64,000 nucleotides of DNA from the NCBI GenBank assembly GCA_002346645.1, contig DEAD01000013.1, forward strand, positions 165,260 to 229,259. Direction: 5' to 3'. The DNA comes from Dehalococcoidia bacterium UBA2991. GTDB taxonomy: Bacteria; Chloroflexota; Dehalococcoidia; Tepidiformales; Tepidiformaceae. The position numbers were made by a program, and so were the translations under genes. The notes below the pieces were generated by a model. The model searched no databases. It saw only the letters and a program-made list of their open reading frames with translations, and was not told the DNA's origin. This document shows, in pieces, positions 50,490-59,862 of this stretch (its first letter is position 1; each line of letters begins with the position of its first letter).

Positions 50490-52157
50490 TCAGTCGATTA
50501 GAGCTAGCGATATTCCAAGTTCGCTGCAAATACTTTGTCGCAACTCATATTTCAAAATCTTGGTGGCCCCCATAGGCCATTCATCAACGAAACGCACGTA
50601 TCTTGGAATCTTGAAGCTGGCAATCTCCCCTCGGCAAAACTCTATGATCTCCTGCTCGCTAGCCATTGCCCCTGGAGCAAGTTCAATGAAGGCCGCCGGG
50701 AGCTCCCCATATTTCTCATCGGGTACACCTACCACCTGAGCCAAAAGCACTGCAGGGTGGGTAACTAAGAAACCCTCCACCTCTACTGCCGCAACATTCT
50801 CACCACCGACCTTGAACATATCTTTCAACCTACCTCGAAAGGTGATGCGACCCTCGGCATCCATGAACCCAAGATCGCCGGTGCGGAACCAGGCACCTTC
50901 GTAAAAAGACTCCGCTGTCTTCTTCGGGTCATTGTGATAACCAGAGAAGACCCCCCTGCCTCGGGTCACAATCTCACCCCGCTCACCCACAGCCATCGTT
51001 TCTCCAGTGTCCGGATCGCGAATATCAATCTGATTACCGGGAAGAGCACGGCCGGAACACTCGGTACGCAACGGAAGGGGATCGGTTGGGTCACACATCG
51101 CTACCGACCCCCCCGTTTCAGTCATTCCAAAAACCGTGATTTGACTGGTATGAGGCATACGCTCCTGCATCGTGCGGAGTTCCTGAGGTGTACCCACATT
51201 GATAATGGTGCGGATAGCGCTAAAGGTGTCTTCGTTGTAGCTAGGGTGATTGAGCAGCTGCATGGTGATAGTGGGAAAGGCAGGAAACATCACTGTTGGT
51301 TTTTCACGGCCGATCATCTCCAAAGCAGAGTCCGCCTCGAAATGAGTCATGGAGAGGTACGTTCCACCCACGGACAGGATGCCCGTTAAAGGCTGGGTAA
51401 AGGCAGTATGAAACATGGGTAACGGCCCCCACATGACATCGCCATCAACCAGACCAAATCGCTCAGTCCCGCCAACCACCCCAGCATGCTGTAGGACGAT
51501 ATGGCTTAGCGGACAACCCTTAGGCATTGCAGTGGTACCCGACGTGTAAAGCATCACTGCCACGTCATCGACCCCGACATGAACCCGACGCTCATCCACT
51601 GCCGTAGAAGAACATTGATCGGCCAACTCATAAAACTCCTTACGGTTTAGAAAGCCGGCTGTACTCGATGGGGAAAGCGTTACCGCAGTCTGCAACTTCG
51701 GAGCAACATCTAACGGGGTTTGGTCACTAGCATCGCTTTGTGCCAACCCTGGCAACGCATGTCGCAAAAGCTCCACATAGTCGGTGTGCTGCTCAACAAC
51801 ATTGTTTGTAACAATGACTTTCACTCCGGCATCGCTGGTTACATGAGCAATTTCCCGTGCCTTGAAGCGAGCGTTGTAAAGAACCGGCACAGCACCGATC
51901 AAAGAAGCTCCAAAAAGGACATCAACGAAGTCCAAGCAGTTGGCCATCAAGATGCCCACTCGGTCCCCTGGTTCGACACCAAGTGCAATCAACGCACGGC
52001 CAGCGAGGCGCGCGTTAGCCTCAAGCTCACCGTATGTGGCCCTCTCAGTAGGCAAAACGATGCAGTCTCGTTCAGGGTGAGCTTTGGCGCCGCGCACCAA
52101 CAACTCGCCTAAGGGATAGGTTGTAACCTCACTACTCACTTCCAAACCAGCACCCAT
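50490..52157 (-). CDS. AMP-binding acyl-CoA synthetase
   Basis: 555 residues of the ANL superfamily. P-loop MLYTSGTTAMPKGCPLSH, A5 motif GMTETGG, WFRTGDLGFMDAEGRITFRG with LKDMFKVGGENV, and the catalytic lysine near the end (GATKILKYELRQ). Activates a carboxylic acid to its acyl-CoA; fatty, aromatic or cyclic acids fit. The N-terminal 10 residues before GELLVRGAKAHP are poorly conserved. It is divergent from the SDR at 52.3 kb. Confidence 0.93.
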   Translation of the reverse strand: MGAGLEVSSEVTTYPLGELLVRGAKAHPERDCIVLPTERATYGELEANARLAGRALIALGVEPGDRVGILMANCLDFVDVLFGASLIGAVPVLYNARFKAREIAHVTSDAGVKVIVTNNVVEQHTDYVELLRHALPGLAQSDASDQTPLDVAPKLQTAVTLSPSSTAGFLNRKEFYELADQCSSTAVDERRVHVGVDDVAVMLYTSGTTAMPKGCPLSHIVLQHAGVVGGTERFGLVDGDVMWGPLPMFHTAFTQPLTGILSVGGTYLSMTHFEADSALEMIGREKPTVMFPAFPTITMQLLNHPSYNEDTFSAIRTIINVGTPQELRTMQERMPHTSQITVFGMTETGGSVAMCDPTDPLPLRTECSGRALPGNQIDIRDPDTGETMAVGERGEIVTRGRGVFSGYHNDPKKTAESFYEGAWFRTGDLGFMDAEGRITFRGRLKDMFKVGGENVAAVEVEGFLVTHPAVLLAQVVGVPDEKYGELPAAFIELAPGAMASEQEIIEFCRGEIASFKIPRYVRFVDEWPMGATKILKYELRQSICSELGISLALID

Positions 52158-52345
52158 CCTGAACGAGAACAGAGAGGTTTTCCATTCTCTCGCAACTCAC
52201 AACCAAACGCTCACCAAACTCAAGGTTTTAATCTCATTAGTAACACCGCACCTCGCAACAACCTGATATTTTCAGACGCAATGTCACGCACCCATCCCCT
52301 CTCTCCTTTCAAAAAGATTCCAACCCCACTGGATTCTCCTGGCCA

Positions 52346-53293
52346 ATGGTAAAAGTTAAGAAGTGGACCAGCGCCGATATACCTGTGCAGACCGGGAAGG
52401 TAGTTGTTGTAACAGGCGCGAGCAGCGGTATCGGACTCGAAACCGCTAAAGAACTAGCCCGCAGAGGCGCGGAAACAATCCTTGCCTGTAGATCCCTAGA
52501 ACGGGGCCAGCAAGCCTTAAATGCAATCCGGTCAGAGATTCCCACAAGCACAGCCAAAGTAATGCCACTGGACCTGGCAAGCCTTACCTCCATCGAGCGG
52601 TTCTCTCAGCAATTTCGGGACCAATATGGCCGTCTTGACGTACTAGCGAACAACGCGGGCATTATGGGAGGGGCCTACACGAAGACTGAGGACGGATTCG
52701 AGCAACAGGTTGGAACTAACCACCTCGGACACTTCGCCCTTACGGGCCACCTAGTCGATATCCTACTTGCCACTCCGGGAGCCAGGGTCGTGACCGTTAG
52801 TAGCTTAGGACATCGGAATGCCCAGCTAGATTTTGACAATCTGTTCTACGAGAAAGGCGGGTACGGGGGTTCGGCAGCCTACTTTCGAACAAAACTGCTC
52901 AACCTATTGTTTACTTATGAGCTGCAACGACGGTTTGAGAGGAGCCAAGCCAAGGCTCACTCACTGGCCGCCCACCCAGGATTCTCAGCGACGAAACTTG
53001 CGACAGAGGTCGCAAATCGCTTGAAGGCTGCCTTGCTGTTTCGATTGTTTAACACCTTGGTGCAAGGCCCAGACATGGGCGCACTTCCGACACTCCGAGC
53101 TGCTACCGATCCTGACGCGAAGGGAGGTCAGTACTATGGACCAGGAGGCTGGTTCGAAGAGCGAGGACATCCTGTGGTTGTATCGTCCTCCGAAGCATCT
53201 CACAGCGAAACAGATGCAAACCGCTTATGGGAACTTTCGGAAAATTTAACTGGAGTTCGATACTCCTCCCTCAACAGCAAAGGCAGTGACTAA
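52346..53293 (+). CDS. SDR, retinol-dehydrogenase/protochlorophyllide-reductase-like
   Basis: 315-residue SDR with TGASSGIGLETAKELARRG, NNAG in VLANNAGIMGG, and catalytic Tyr/Lys in AAYFRTKLLNLLF. The long C-terminal region and substrate loop FDNLFYEKGGYGGSAAYF are those of the RDH/POR-like subfamily, acting on bulky hydrophobic alcohols or ketones. ATG at 52346 has no Shine-Dalgarno site. Divergent from the acyl-CoA synthetase gene. Confidence 0.92.
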   Translation: MVKVKKWTSADIPVQTGKVVVVTGASSGIGLETAKELARRGAETILACRSLERGQQALNAIRSEIPTSTAKVMPLDLASLTSIERFSQQFRDQYGRLDVLANNAGIMGGAYTKTEDGFEQQVGTNHLGHFALTGHLVDILLATPGARVVTVSSLGHRNAQLDFDNLFYEKGGYGGSAAYFRTKLLNLLFTYELQRRFERSQAKAHSLAAHPGFSATKLATEVANRLKAALLFRLFNTLVQGPDMGALPTLRAATDPDAKGGQYYGPGGWFEERGHPVVVSSSEASHSETDANRLWELSENLTGVRYSSLNSKGSD

Positions 53294-53434
53294 CCCACAC
53301 CCAAGGCGTAGCCGTGGGCGGACCCACATGCGACACTCCCGCGCGTCATCACCATCGCGTAGAGGAAATACCGTTCGAGATACCTCCTTGAAGCAATGTG
53401 GGATGACCAAAATTCCAGTAGGAGGACCCTAATC

Positions 53435-53821
53435 ATGGCGAGATTTGTGCTCATCGGCCTTTGCGAGCCCACCGGTCCCGAAGGCCAGGAAGCATTCGAT
53501 GAGTGGTTTGTCGACCAGCATATCGAGGATACCGCGAAGTGCCCCAACTTTATCCGTGGCAGCGTTTTCAAGCTGAGCGGACCTCACGGAAATGGTGAGA
53601 CCGTCTCGGGCTACCTCTCCCTTTACGAGGTGGAAGCCCCAAGCTACGAAGAAGCGGAAGCAACCCTAAACGAATGGCAGCGCAATCCGGATGCATGGGA
53701 AGGGCGCAAGCTTCACCGCGAGACCGGCCAGAAAATGGACGGTCTTCCCCTACGCGTAAACGGTTCAGGTTGGTACGAGCTAATCAAGTCATTCGAAGGC
53801 CCTAGTGTGGGAAAAGCATGA
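53435..53821 (+). CDS. EthD-like dimeric alpha/beta-barrel protein
   Basis: 128 residues resembling the EthD/dimeric alpha-beta barrel superfamily: a first strand MARFVLIGLCEP, then EAFDEWFVDQHIEDTAKCPNF and a second ferredoxin-like half with YLSLYEVEAPSYEEAEATL. EthD proteins are small partners of P450 or monooxygenase pathways, which fits the P450 genes nearby. ATG at 53435 with GGAGG nine bases upstream; no catalytic residues can be named. Confidence 0.72.
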   Translation: MARFVLIGLCEPTGPEGQEAFDEWFVDQHIEDTAKCPNFIRGSVFKLSGPHGNGETVSGYLSLYEVEAPSYEEAEATLNEWQRNPDAWEGRKLHRETGQKMDGLPLRVNGSGWYELIKSFEGPSVGKA

Positions 53822-53905
53822 TGAGCTCGTCCTGCTGATTATCACGCACAACAAACCTATCGAAGTTTGGAACTCTTTGAATTCCACCAGCTAAGGAGCA
53901 GCGCT

Positions 53906-54355
53906 ATGGTCACCCCTGAAGAGCTTTGTGAGATCGAGGAAATCAAGAATCTCCGCTATCTCTACGCGCATTACTACGACGGGAATCGTGTAGATGAACT
54001 AGTAGCGCTATTCACTGAAGATGCGGTTTGCGATTTTGGGGAAGCCTACGGGAAGTGGGTTGGGCGAGATGAAATCCACAGACAATATGCAGACGCTGCG
54101 GCAAACAAGAGTCCTGACTACGGGGTCTTGCACACAGTAACAAACCCCTGGATTCGTCTCGTCGACGAAACTACTGCACGGGGTCGATGGTATCTGCTAA
54201 ACCTTCGCTCAACGGAGGGCGTGGAGAATCCGGTAATGCTTTCCGGAATTTACGATGAGTCTTACAAAAAGACTGAGCAGGGATGGCGGATACATCGAAC
54301 ACGAATCGATTTCCTCTGGCCGCGGCGTGAGTATATTGGCGCCTCTGACATGTAG
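53906..54355 (+). CDS. SnoaL-like (NTF2-fold) protein
   Basis: 149 residues. Helix 1 EEIKNLRYLYAHYYDGNRVDE and the strand ALFTEDAVCDFGEAYGKWVG are the SnoaL/NTF2 core, with a terminal IHRTRIDFLWPRRE. A ring-modifying or epoxide-type reaction on a P450 product is conceivable, but not provable. AAGGAG seven bases before the ATG at 53906. It is followed by a 167-bp gap and then two P450s. Confidence 0.85.
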   Translation: MVTPEELCEIEEIKNLRYLYAHYYDGNRVDELVALFTEDAVCDFGEAYGKWVGRDEIHRQYADAAANKSPDYGVLHTVTNPWIRLVDETTARGRWYLLNLRSTEGVENPVMLSGIYDESYKKTEQGWRIHRTRIDFLWPRREYIGASDM

Positions 54356-54522
54356 TACTTAGCTCTGATCAGGTTTTGAAAAACTCCGAAGCTACGGAGC
54401 CGATGCTAGATACAAACACGCAAAGGTGTATATGAGTCCGGCCACCCCCTAGCAACGACCCTCTGGGAGTGCGATCATGCACGAATGAAGCTGCGCCTCG
54501 AAAGCGCGGAGAGGAATACGCT

Positions 54523-55875
54523 ATGTCGATGACACACCACGGCACTACAGAGGTCCCAACTGCACCGGGGCAGTGTCCTGTCAACCATGGAGAGATCGAC
54601 CTCTTCGCCGCGGGATCGCAAGAATGGTGGTTCGAGGCCTACCAGGTGTTGCAGGAGCAATGCCCCGTCATTCACCTACCGGGCGAGGGACGCCAGCCGG
54701 GGACGGATGCCTACATACTGACCCGCTACGAGGATATCGCCAGGGTAGCGCGAGACCGAAACTTAGTTCTGGGTCGCGACGACCAGGCGCAGCAAGGAAA
54801 CGGCAACAGCGTTCTACAAGAAGAGATCTTCGAAGAAGCAGGCTTTGGTGAGGCGTTCAACGCTCAACGAGATCTGCGTTCGAGCGACGAGCAAGCCATG
54901 CGATACCGGCGCCTTGTCACAGACCCTTGGGTTGGCCCTGAGGGTGCTCAGCGCCATCAGCAGATGGCGGAGGCAGCGGCACACCGGCTAATTGATAACT
55001 GGATAGAGGAGGGGGAGGTCGAGTTTGTAAAGGACTTCGCTGCAGCACTCCCACAGGTCGTAATTACGACAATTCTGGGGCTTCCGCTAGAAGATATGCC
55101 AATGCTTCGAAAGATGGAGGAAGCGCAAGTAAGGCGCTTCGTCTACGGAAGGGGAGTCAATAGCAGGATGAGTGATGAGGACGAGGTTGAGAACGCCCGC
55201 GAGCTCGTTGCGTTCAACGAATACCTCGAGGAGCAGATCCAAAGGAAAAGGCAAGCCCCAGAGGACGACATGATCTCCTATCTGACACAGGTCGAATTCG
55301 AGGGCAAGAAGCTGAGTGACGGAGACATCACAAGCGTTGCCTTGCTAATGCATATCGGGGGCAATGAGACAACTCAGTATGCCCTTACTGCTGAGGCAAT
55401 GCTGCTCGCACAGCAACCCAAGATCCTGGAAGAGTTACGGGAAGATCGCACAAAGGTGCGCTTCTTTGTGGAGGAGGCCCTACGCCTCTACGCTCCGACC
55501 CAGGGCCTGACTGCTCGCACTGCCCGCATAGATTTCGAGATGGGCGGGGTGAAAATCGCTGCGGGTTCTACGCTGCACTTGCGTTTTGGAGCAGGAAATC
55601 GCGATCCAAAACATTATGAGAACGCCGAACAGCTGGATCTTTCCCGACCCCACGCAGGCCGACACCTAACGTTTTCTCAGGGACCCCGCTCGTGTCCCGG
55701 AGCAGGCCTCTCTCGTATGGAACAGAACGTTGCTGTCAACGCCTTGCTGGATCGCCTGGAAACCATCAATCTGCAGGACTCCAACGACTTTCAACACCAG
55801 CCAGGCATCATGTTAGGGCTCTATCACCTCGATCTGTCTTTCACGAAGCGCCAGCCAGCGAACATTCTGGCTTAA
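54523..55875 (+). CDS. Cytochrome P450 (second of four)
   Basis: 450 residues. I-helix LMHIGGNETTQYALT, ExxR in EEALRLYAP, and heme loop TFSQGPRSCPGAGLSR (Cys391). The heme motif has Ser-Gln in place of the usual Gly-x, and CPGAG is unusual for bacterial class I P450s but occurs in some subfamilies. ATG at 54523 with a GAGAGGAA site upstream. It ends five bases before the next P450, so the two are co-transcribed. Confidence 0.93.
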   Translation: MSMTHHGTTEVPTAPGQCPVNHGEIDLFAAGSQEWWFEAYQVLQEQCPVIHLPGEGRQPGTDAYILTRYEDIARVARDRNLVLGRDDQAQQGNGNSVLQEEIFEEAGFGEAFNAQRDLRSSDEQAMRYRRLVTDPWVGPEGAQRHQQMAEAAAHRLIDNWIEEGEVEFVKDFAAALPQVVITTILGLPLEDMPMLRKMEEAQVRRFVYGRGVNSRMSDEDEVENARELVAFNEYLEEQIQRKRQAPEDDMISYLTQVEFEGKKLSDGDITSVALLMHIGGNETTQYALTAEAMLLAQQPKILEELREDRTKVRFFVEEALRLYAPTQGLTARTARIDFEMGGVKIAAGSTLHLRFGAGNRDPKHYENAEQLDLSRPHAGRHLTFSQGPRSCPGAGLSRMEQNVAVNALLDRLETINLQDSNDFQHQPGIMLGLYHLDLSFTKRQPANILA

Positions 55876-55880
55876 CGGGC

Positions 55881-57029
55881 ATGAAAAACGGATACAACCC
55901 TCTTTCCGAAGAGGTTTGGGCAGAACCGAGCATTGGCTACCGCCACCTCCTCGAAGAAGAGCCTGTGCACTTTTTCGAGGCGTTTGACCCTCCTTTCTAT
56001 ACCCTCTCACGGTTCGCCGATGTCCAGGCAGCATTACTCGACATAGAGACCTATTCGAGCGAGTGGGGGCAGGGGCCGCGTTTTAGTCCACCAGGAGGAA
56101 TGCTCTCCAACCCTCCTCAACACACGTTCTATCGGGGACTCGTCCAGCAAGCCTTTACCCCACGGGCTATTGCCGAGTGGGGAGAGCGGATAACAGCACT
56201 TTCGGAGGAACTCCTCGACCAACGCACCGGCACACAAGCCTGGGATCTACACGACGACTACGCCTTCCCCCTACCGGTAATCGTCATCTCAGAAATGCTG
56301 GGAGTCCCCGGAGACGACCTGCAAAAATTTAAGCATTGGTCAGATATCACAGTGGAAGCCATGGGCGCAGAAGACCCGACACCCTTTGCTGCAGAGATGG
56401 GAGAGCTGGCCGCATACCTCCTAAACACAATCCGTCAGAGGCGAGCAGAGCCACAAGAAGACCTCATCAGTGCTCTTGTCGTTGCCGAGCAAGATGGGAA
56501 GGGTCTCGCGGACGAAGAACTTCTTGGTGTGGTTAATCAGCTGTTTGTTGGCGGCAACGAAACAACCACATCGCTGATAACGAACATGATTTGGAGGCTT
56601 CTGCAGGATCGTTCCCTCTGGGAGCGCCTTGTACAGGACCCTGGCCTCATCGATATAGCGATCGAGGAAAGCCTCCGCTTTGATCCCCCTGTACTGGGGC
56701 TCTACCGCACGACGACACGAGAAGTGGAAATGGAAGGAGGTACGATCCCTAAGGACGCAAAGGTAATGATGCACTATGCAGCCGCGAATAGAGATCCGGC
56801 TACCTTCGAATCACCTAATGACTTCTCCCTAGACCGCGAGCGAAGCCGCCACCTGGGATTCGGATTGGGGGTCCACTTTTGTCTTGGGGCCCCGTTAGCA
56901 CGCCTGGAAGCACGAATCGCTTTGCGTACATTGCTTCAGCGCTGCCCAGATCTCCAGCTTCTAGGTGATGGGGAGCGCATCGCACCTTTCTTCTTATGGG
57001 GACGCCGCCGGCTCCCAGTAACAGGGTAG
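55881..57029 (+). CDS. Cytochrome P450 (third of four)
   Basis: 382 residues. I-helix LFVGGNETTTSLI, ExxR in EESLRFDPP, and heme loop FGLGVHFCLGAPLAR (Cys334), a canonical CYP fold close to CYP107/steroid and macrolide hydroxylases in pattern. ATG at 55881 begins five bases after the previous P450 stop; there is no strong ribosome site, so it relies on coupling. No ferredoxin gene nearby. Confidence 0.93.
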   Translation: MKNGYNPLSEEVWAEPSIGYRHLLEEEPVHFFEAFDPPFYTLSRFADVQAALLDIETYSSEWGQGPRFSPPGGMLSNPPQHTFYRGLVQQAFTPRAIAEWGERITALSEELLDQRTGTQAWDLHDDYAFPLPVIVISEMLGVPGDDLQKFKHWSDITVEAMGAEDPTPFAAEMGELAAYLLNTIRQRRAEPQEDLISALVVAEQDGKGLADEELLGVVNQLFVGGNETTTSLITNMIWRLLQDRSLWERLVQDPGLIDIAIEESLRFDPPVLGLYRTTTREVEMEGGTIPKDAKVMMHYAAANRDPATFESPNDFSLDRERSRHLGFGLGVHFCLGAPLARLEARIALRTLLQRCPDLQLLGDGERIAPFFLWGRRRLPVTG

Positions 57030-57041
57030 TAAGTCCAACGG

Positions 57042-57052
57042 CCCTGTAGCAT
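57042..57052 (+). promoter_or_regulatory. CCCTGTAGCAT promoter element before the MFS gene
   Basis: Identical to the 11-mer at 29171-29181. Its TAGCAT lies nine bases before the GTG at 57062, predicting a leader of two or three bases. The MFS gene has no Shine-Dalgarno site. Confidence 0.45.
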
Positions 57053-57061
57053 CTTCCAAAC

Positions 57062-58414
57062 GTGCCATCCCTTTCGGAATCAGAAACAGGACCTTCAAAG
57101 GTTGCAGGCAGTGACGGGATCAATCCTTCTCGCACGACGTTCGCTGCCTTTAGTTCAAAGCCGTTTGCATTGCTCTGGGCGAACACTATTTCGTTCGCGC
57201 TCTCCCAATCAATTCAACAGTTCACCTTTGCCTGGCTAGCACTGCAAATTGGAAAGGATGGCACCGAGCTCTGGCCAGGTCTCAAGTTAGGCGAGGCGAC
57301 CACAGTAGGACTCGTAATCTTTGCATTGGGCCTACCTGTTCTCTTATTCGGCCTATACGCAGGGATTCTTACTGACCGTCTTGACCGTCGCGTCCTACTC
57401 TTCGGGAGTCAACTAGGAAGCATCGTCGTCACTGCGGCAGCAGCAGCACTCGTTGCACTAGGCTCACTAAATATCTGGGGCATCTGCGGCCTCGCATTTG
57501 TGCTGGGGACTACCGTCGCGTTCGGAATGCCGGTACGTCAGGCAATCGTGCCGTCGCTTGTGAACCCCGAACGCGTGTTGAACGCCGTTACCCTAATGAA
57601 CGTTGGTGCACAGATAGCAACGGGGGGAGCGGTCGTCAGCGGTGTTGTCATCGAGTTGGGTGGGATTTCAGCAGCATTCGCGGCACAGGCAGGGCTCCTA
57701 ACACTGGGCCTATTCGCGCTGATTCCACTGCGGGTACCTGTAGTCCGAGAAAACGTTCCCAGGCGCATGCGAGACGACCTGCAAGAAGGGTTCTCGTTCG
57801 TTATCCACCATCCAGGCATTCGCACCTTGATGATAGTGCTGCTTGCAACCGCCCTGGTAATGGCAGGAACTTTCCAAACACTTCTCCCAAAGATTGCGGC
57901 AGACAACTTAGGGGCAGGTCCCTTCCGTGCATCAATGCTATTTACGGTGATGCTTGTGGGGACGCTTACCACATCACTGGTTCTAGCCTCGTACCGCCGA
58001 ATAGAACGAGCAGGGCTCTTCTTCCTTTTTACTCTGATAGCGGGCGGGGTTCTAAACGTCGGCCTAGGGCTGGCACCCTGGTACACGATGGCCTTCGTGA
58101 TCATGTTTATCACAGGTTGGAACGCCGGATTCTTTGTAAACCTCAACATGGCGCTGGTGCAGGCCCACACACCCAACGCCCTCATGGGGCGGGTAATGAG
58201 CATCTATCAACTGTGCATGGCAGGAGCTATGCCACTGGGAGCGATAGTGGCGGGGCTAATGGCTGATGTCTTGGGCGCCCAGGAGTGGTTTGCCCTTTGC
58301 GGAGCAGTACTGCTTCTTCTCGGGATCGTCATCCTCACGACTCAGTCCGCACTACGTCAAATGAGCTCTGCCCCTGACCCAAAACAAGAAGCTACCGCGC
58401 CGACAGAAGCCTAA
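57062..58414 (+). CDS. MFS transporter
   Basis: 450 residues with about 12 membrane spans, preceded by a polar tail of about 30 residues. The cytoplasmic loop 2-3 motif GILTDRLDRRVLLFGSQ is a major facilitator hallmark, and GMPVRQAIVPSLVNPERVLNAVTLMN matches the enterobactin-exporter-like (MFS_3) group. Probably exports or imports a metabolite of the surrounding pathway. GTG start at 57062, leaderless or nearly so. Confidence 0.9.
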   Translation: MPSLSESETGPSKVAGSDGINPSRTTFAAFSSKPFALLWANTISFALSQSIQQFTFAWLALQIGKDGTELWPGLKLGEATTVGLVIFALGLPVLLFGLYAGILTDRLDRRVLLFGSQLGSIVVTAAAAALVALGSLNIWGICGLAFVLGTTVAFGMPVRQAIVPSLVNPERVLNAVTLMNVGAQIATGGAVVSGVVIELGGISAAFAAQAGLLTLGLFALIPLRVPVVRENVPRRMRDDLQEGFSFVIHHPGIRTLMIVLLATALVMAGTFQTLLPKIAADNLGAGPFRASMLFTVMLVGTLTTSLVLASYRRIERAGLFFLFTLIAGGVLNVGLGLAPWYTMAFVIMFITGWNAGFFVNLNMALVQAHTPNALMGRVMSIYQLCMAGAMPLGAIVAGLMADVLGAQEWFALCGAVLLLLGIVILTTQSALRQMSSAPDPKQEATAPTEA

Positions 58415-58695
58415 CTTCCAACCAAAATCCCAGGCGTATTCAAATACGAAATATCGCGTCATGCTGACTTAAAACCGGCCCAGGTATTAATGGGAATGGC
58501 CATGTGTTGGGTGCCAAGGGCCTACGCTGCACTTACCTGACACCCATCCTACTTCCTTCTGAAATCCACCTTCAGGACTCGTCTCACCTAGTACAAATTT
58601 ATGCGAACCCTGTACCACTGCATTCGCAGGTAAGCACCCTCAAGTAGCGCAGGAGGGCTACAGAGAAGTACGCTGCGGTGCGATCGGGGGTCAGG
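58415..58695 (+). other. 281-bp gap between the MFS and DUF3500 genes
   Basis: No gene is seen. A perfect TGCGAA/TTCGCA stem (58602-58607 and 58623-58628) with a 15-base loop lies in it, and TACAAA/TTTATG hexamers near 58591-58604 could be promoter elements for the DUF3500 gene. A weak CGTAT/ATACG hairpin lies near the MFS stop. Confidence 0.3.
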
Positions 58696-59823
58696 ATGAG
58701 TGTCGCGACAAAGGAAACGGTTGCACAAATGGCGGAGGCCGCCAGTGACTGGCTGGCTTCCCTACCGGAGGAGTTAAGAGCGAAGGCAAACCCTCCTTTT
58801 GCTGACCCACGCCGAGAGATCTGGTACTACACGCCCACTAACCACGAAGGCATCCCCATGGCCGATCTAACCATGCGACAGGTTCAGTTAGCCCACCGAC
58901 TTCTTGCATCAGGCCTGAGCCTTCCAGCCTACCGCCGGGCAACAGTCATCATGAATCTTGAGGCCTGGCAGGACGCACTGGGAGGATGGCGAACACCCCG
59001 GGGTTCCGTCCGAGGAGTAATGCACGGCCAGGATCCTGCAATGTACTTCGCAATGGTATTTGGCGAGCCTGGAAGCGAAGCCTGGGGTTGGCGCTTCGGG
59101 GGCCATCATGTCTCTGCCCACAACACGATTATTAATGGAGAAATTGTCTCGGTCACACCCACCTTCTTCGGGGCAAATCCTCATGAGGCAGAGCTAAGTG
59201 ATTATCAAACATTACGACCCGTTGCTGGAGAGGAAGACCTCGCTCGAGAGCTCATCCATAGCCTCGATACGACACAACGTGCAAGCGCCATTATTTCAAA
59301 GGCAGCCCCGTTCGATATCGTTCAATCAAATCGCCCGCGGGTAGAAGATGGGGCCGAGCCAGAATGGATCGCACGGGTGTTTAATGGGCTGCCTGAACAG
59401 GATGTCGCCGACCGGCTAACTCTCATGCAAAACGACCTCGACGCTCGACAGTCAATGACCGACTCCGACCGCAAAGCAGCTCAGTACTCGGTCACGCCGA
59501 AAGGGCTACCCGCATCAGCAATGTCAGAGGCACAAGTTGTGATCCTGGAACATTTGCTTCGGGAGTACACGAACCGTCTGCCAGCTCCCATCGCAGCCAA
59601 GGAGCACGCCCGCCTGATGGACATCCTTCCGAATTTGCACTTCGCATGGGCTGGCGGTATCGAGCGAAAACAGCCGCACTACTATCGGCTACAGGGTCCA
59701 CGCGTGCTAATTGAATACGATTGCGTTCAGAACGATGCCAATCATAGCCACACAGTCTGGCGTGACCCAGAAGGTGACTTCGGACGCGACCTATTGGCAG
59801 AACACTACGCAGCAGCACATTAG
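58696..59823 (+). CDS. DUF3500 family protein
   Basis: 375 residues of a family common in marine and soil bacteria. Clear blocks: REIWYYTPTNHEGIPMADL, LGGWRTPRGSVRGVMHGQDP, WGWRFGGHHVSAHNTIINGE, and a C-terminal HFAWAGGIERKQPHYYRLQG followed by VLIEYDCVQNDANHSHTVWR. The GGHHVS and NHSHTVWR histidines suggest a metal site. No function is established; position just before a P450 suggests a place in the same pathway. ATG at 58696 chosen over an upstream frame start at 58678. Confidence 0.85.
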   Translation: MSVATKETVAQMAEAASDWLASLPEELRAKANPPFADPRREIWYYTPTNHEGIPMADLTMRQVQLAHRLLASGLSLPAYRRATVIMNLEAWQDALGGWRTPRGSVRGVMHGQDPAMYFAMVFGEPGSEAWGWRFGGHHVSAHNTIINGEIVSVTPTFFGANPHEAELSDYQTLRPVAGEEDLARELIHSLDTTQRASAIISKAAPFDIVQSNRPRVEDGAEPEWIARVFNGLPEQDVADRLTLMQNDLDARQSMTDSDRKAAQYSVTPKGLPASAMSEAQVVILEHLLREYTNRLPAPIAAKEHARLMDILPNLHFAWAGGIERKQPHYYRLQGPRVLIEYDCVQNDANHSHTVWRDPEGDFGRDLLAEHYAAAH

Positions 59824-59862
59824 GGCTTTCAAAAAACAAGTCATCATCGGCAGGAGACCACA

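Noticed and set aside
50220..50501. 93-aa plus-strand frame
   Set aside because: It reads straight through the tRNA-Gly gene and into a non-coding stretch; an artefact of an open frame.
57538..58203. 221-aa minus-strand frame
   Set aside because: Antisense shadow of the MFS gene; low-complexity Arg/Ser/Thr-rich translation.
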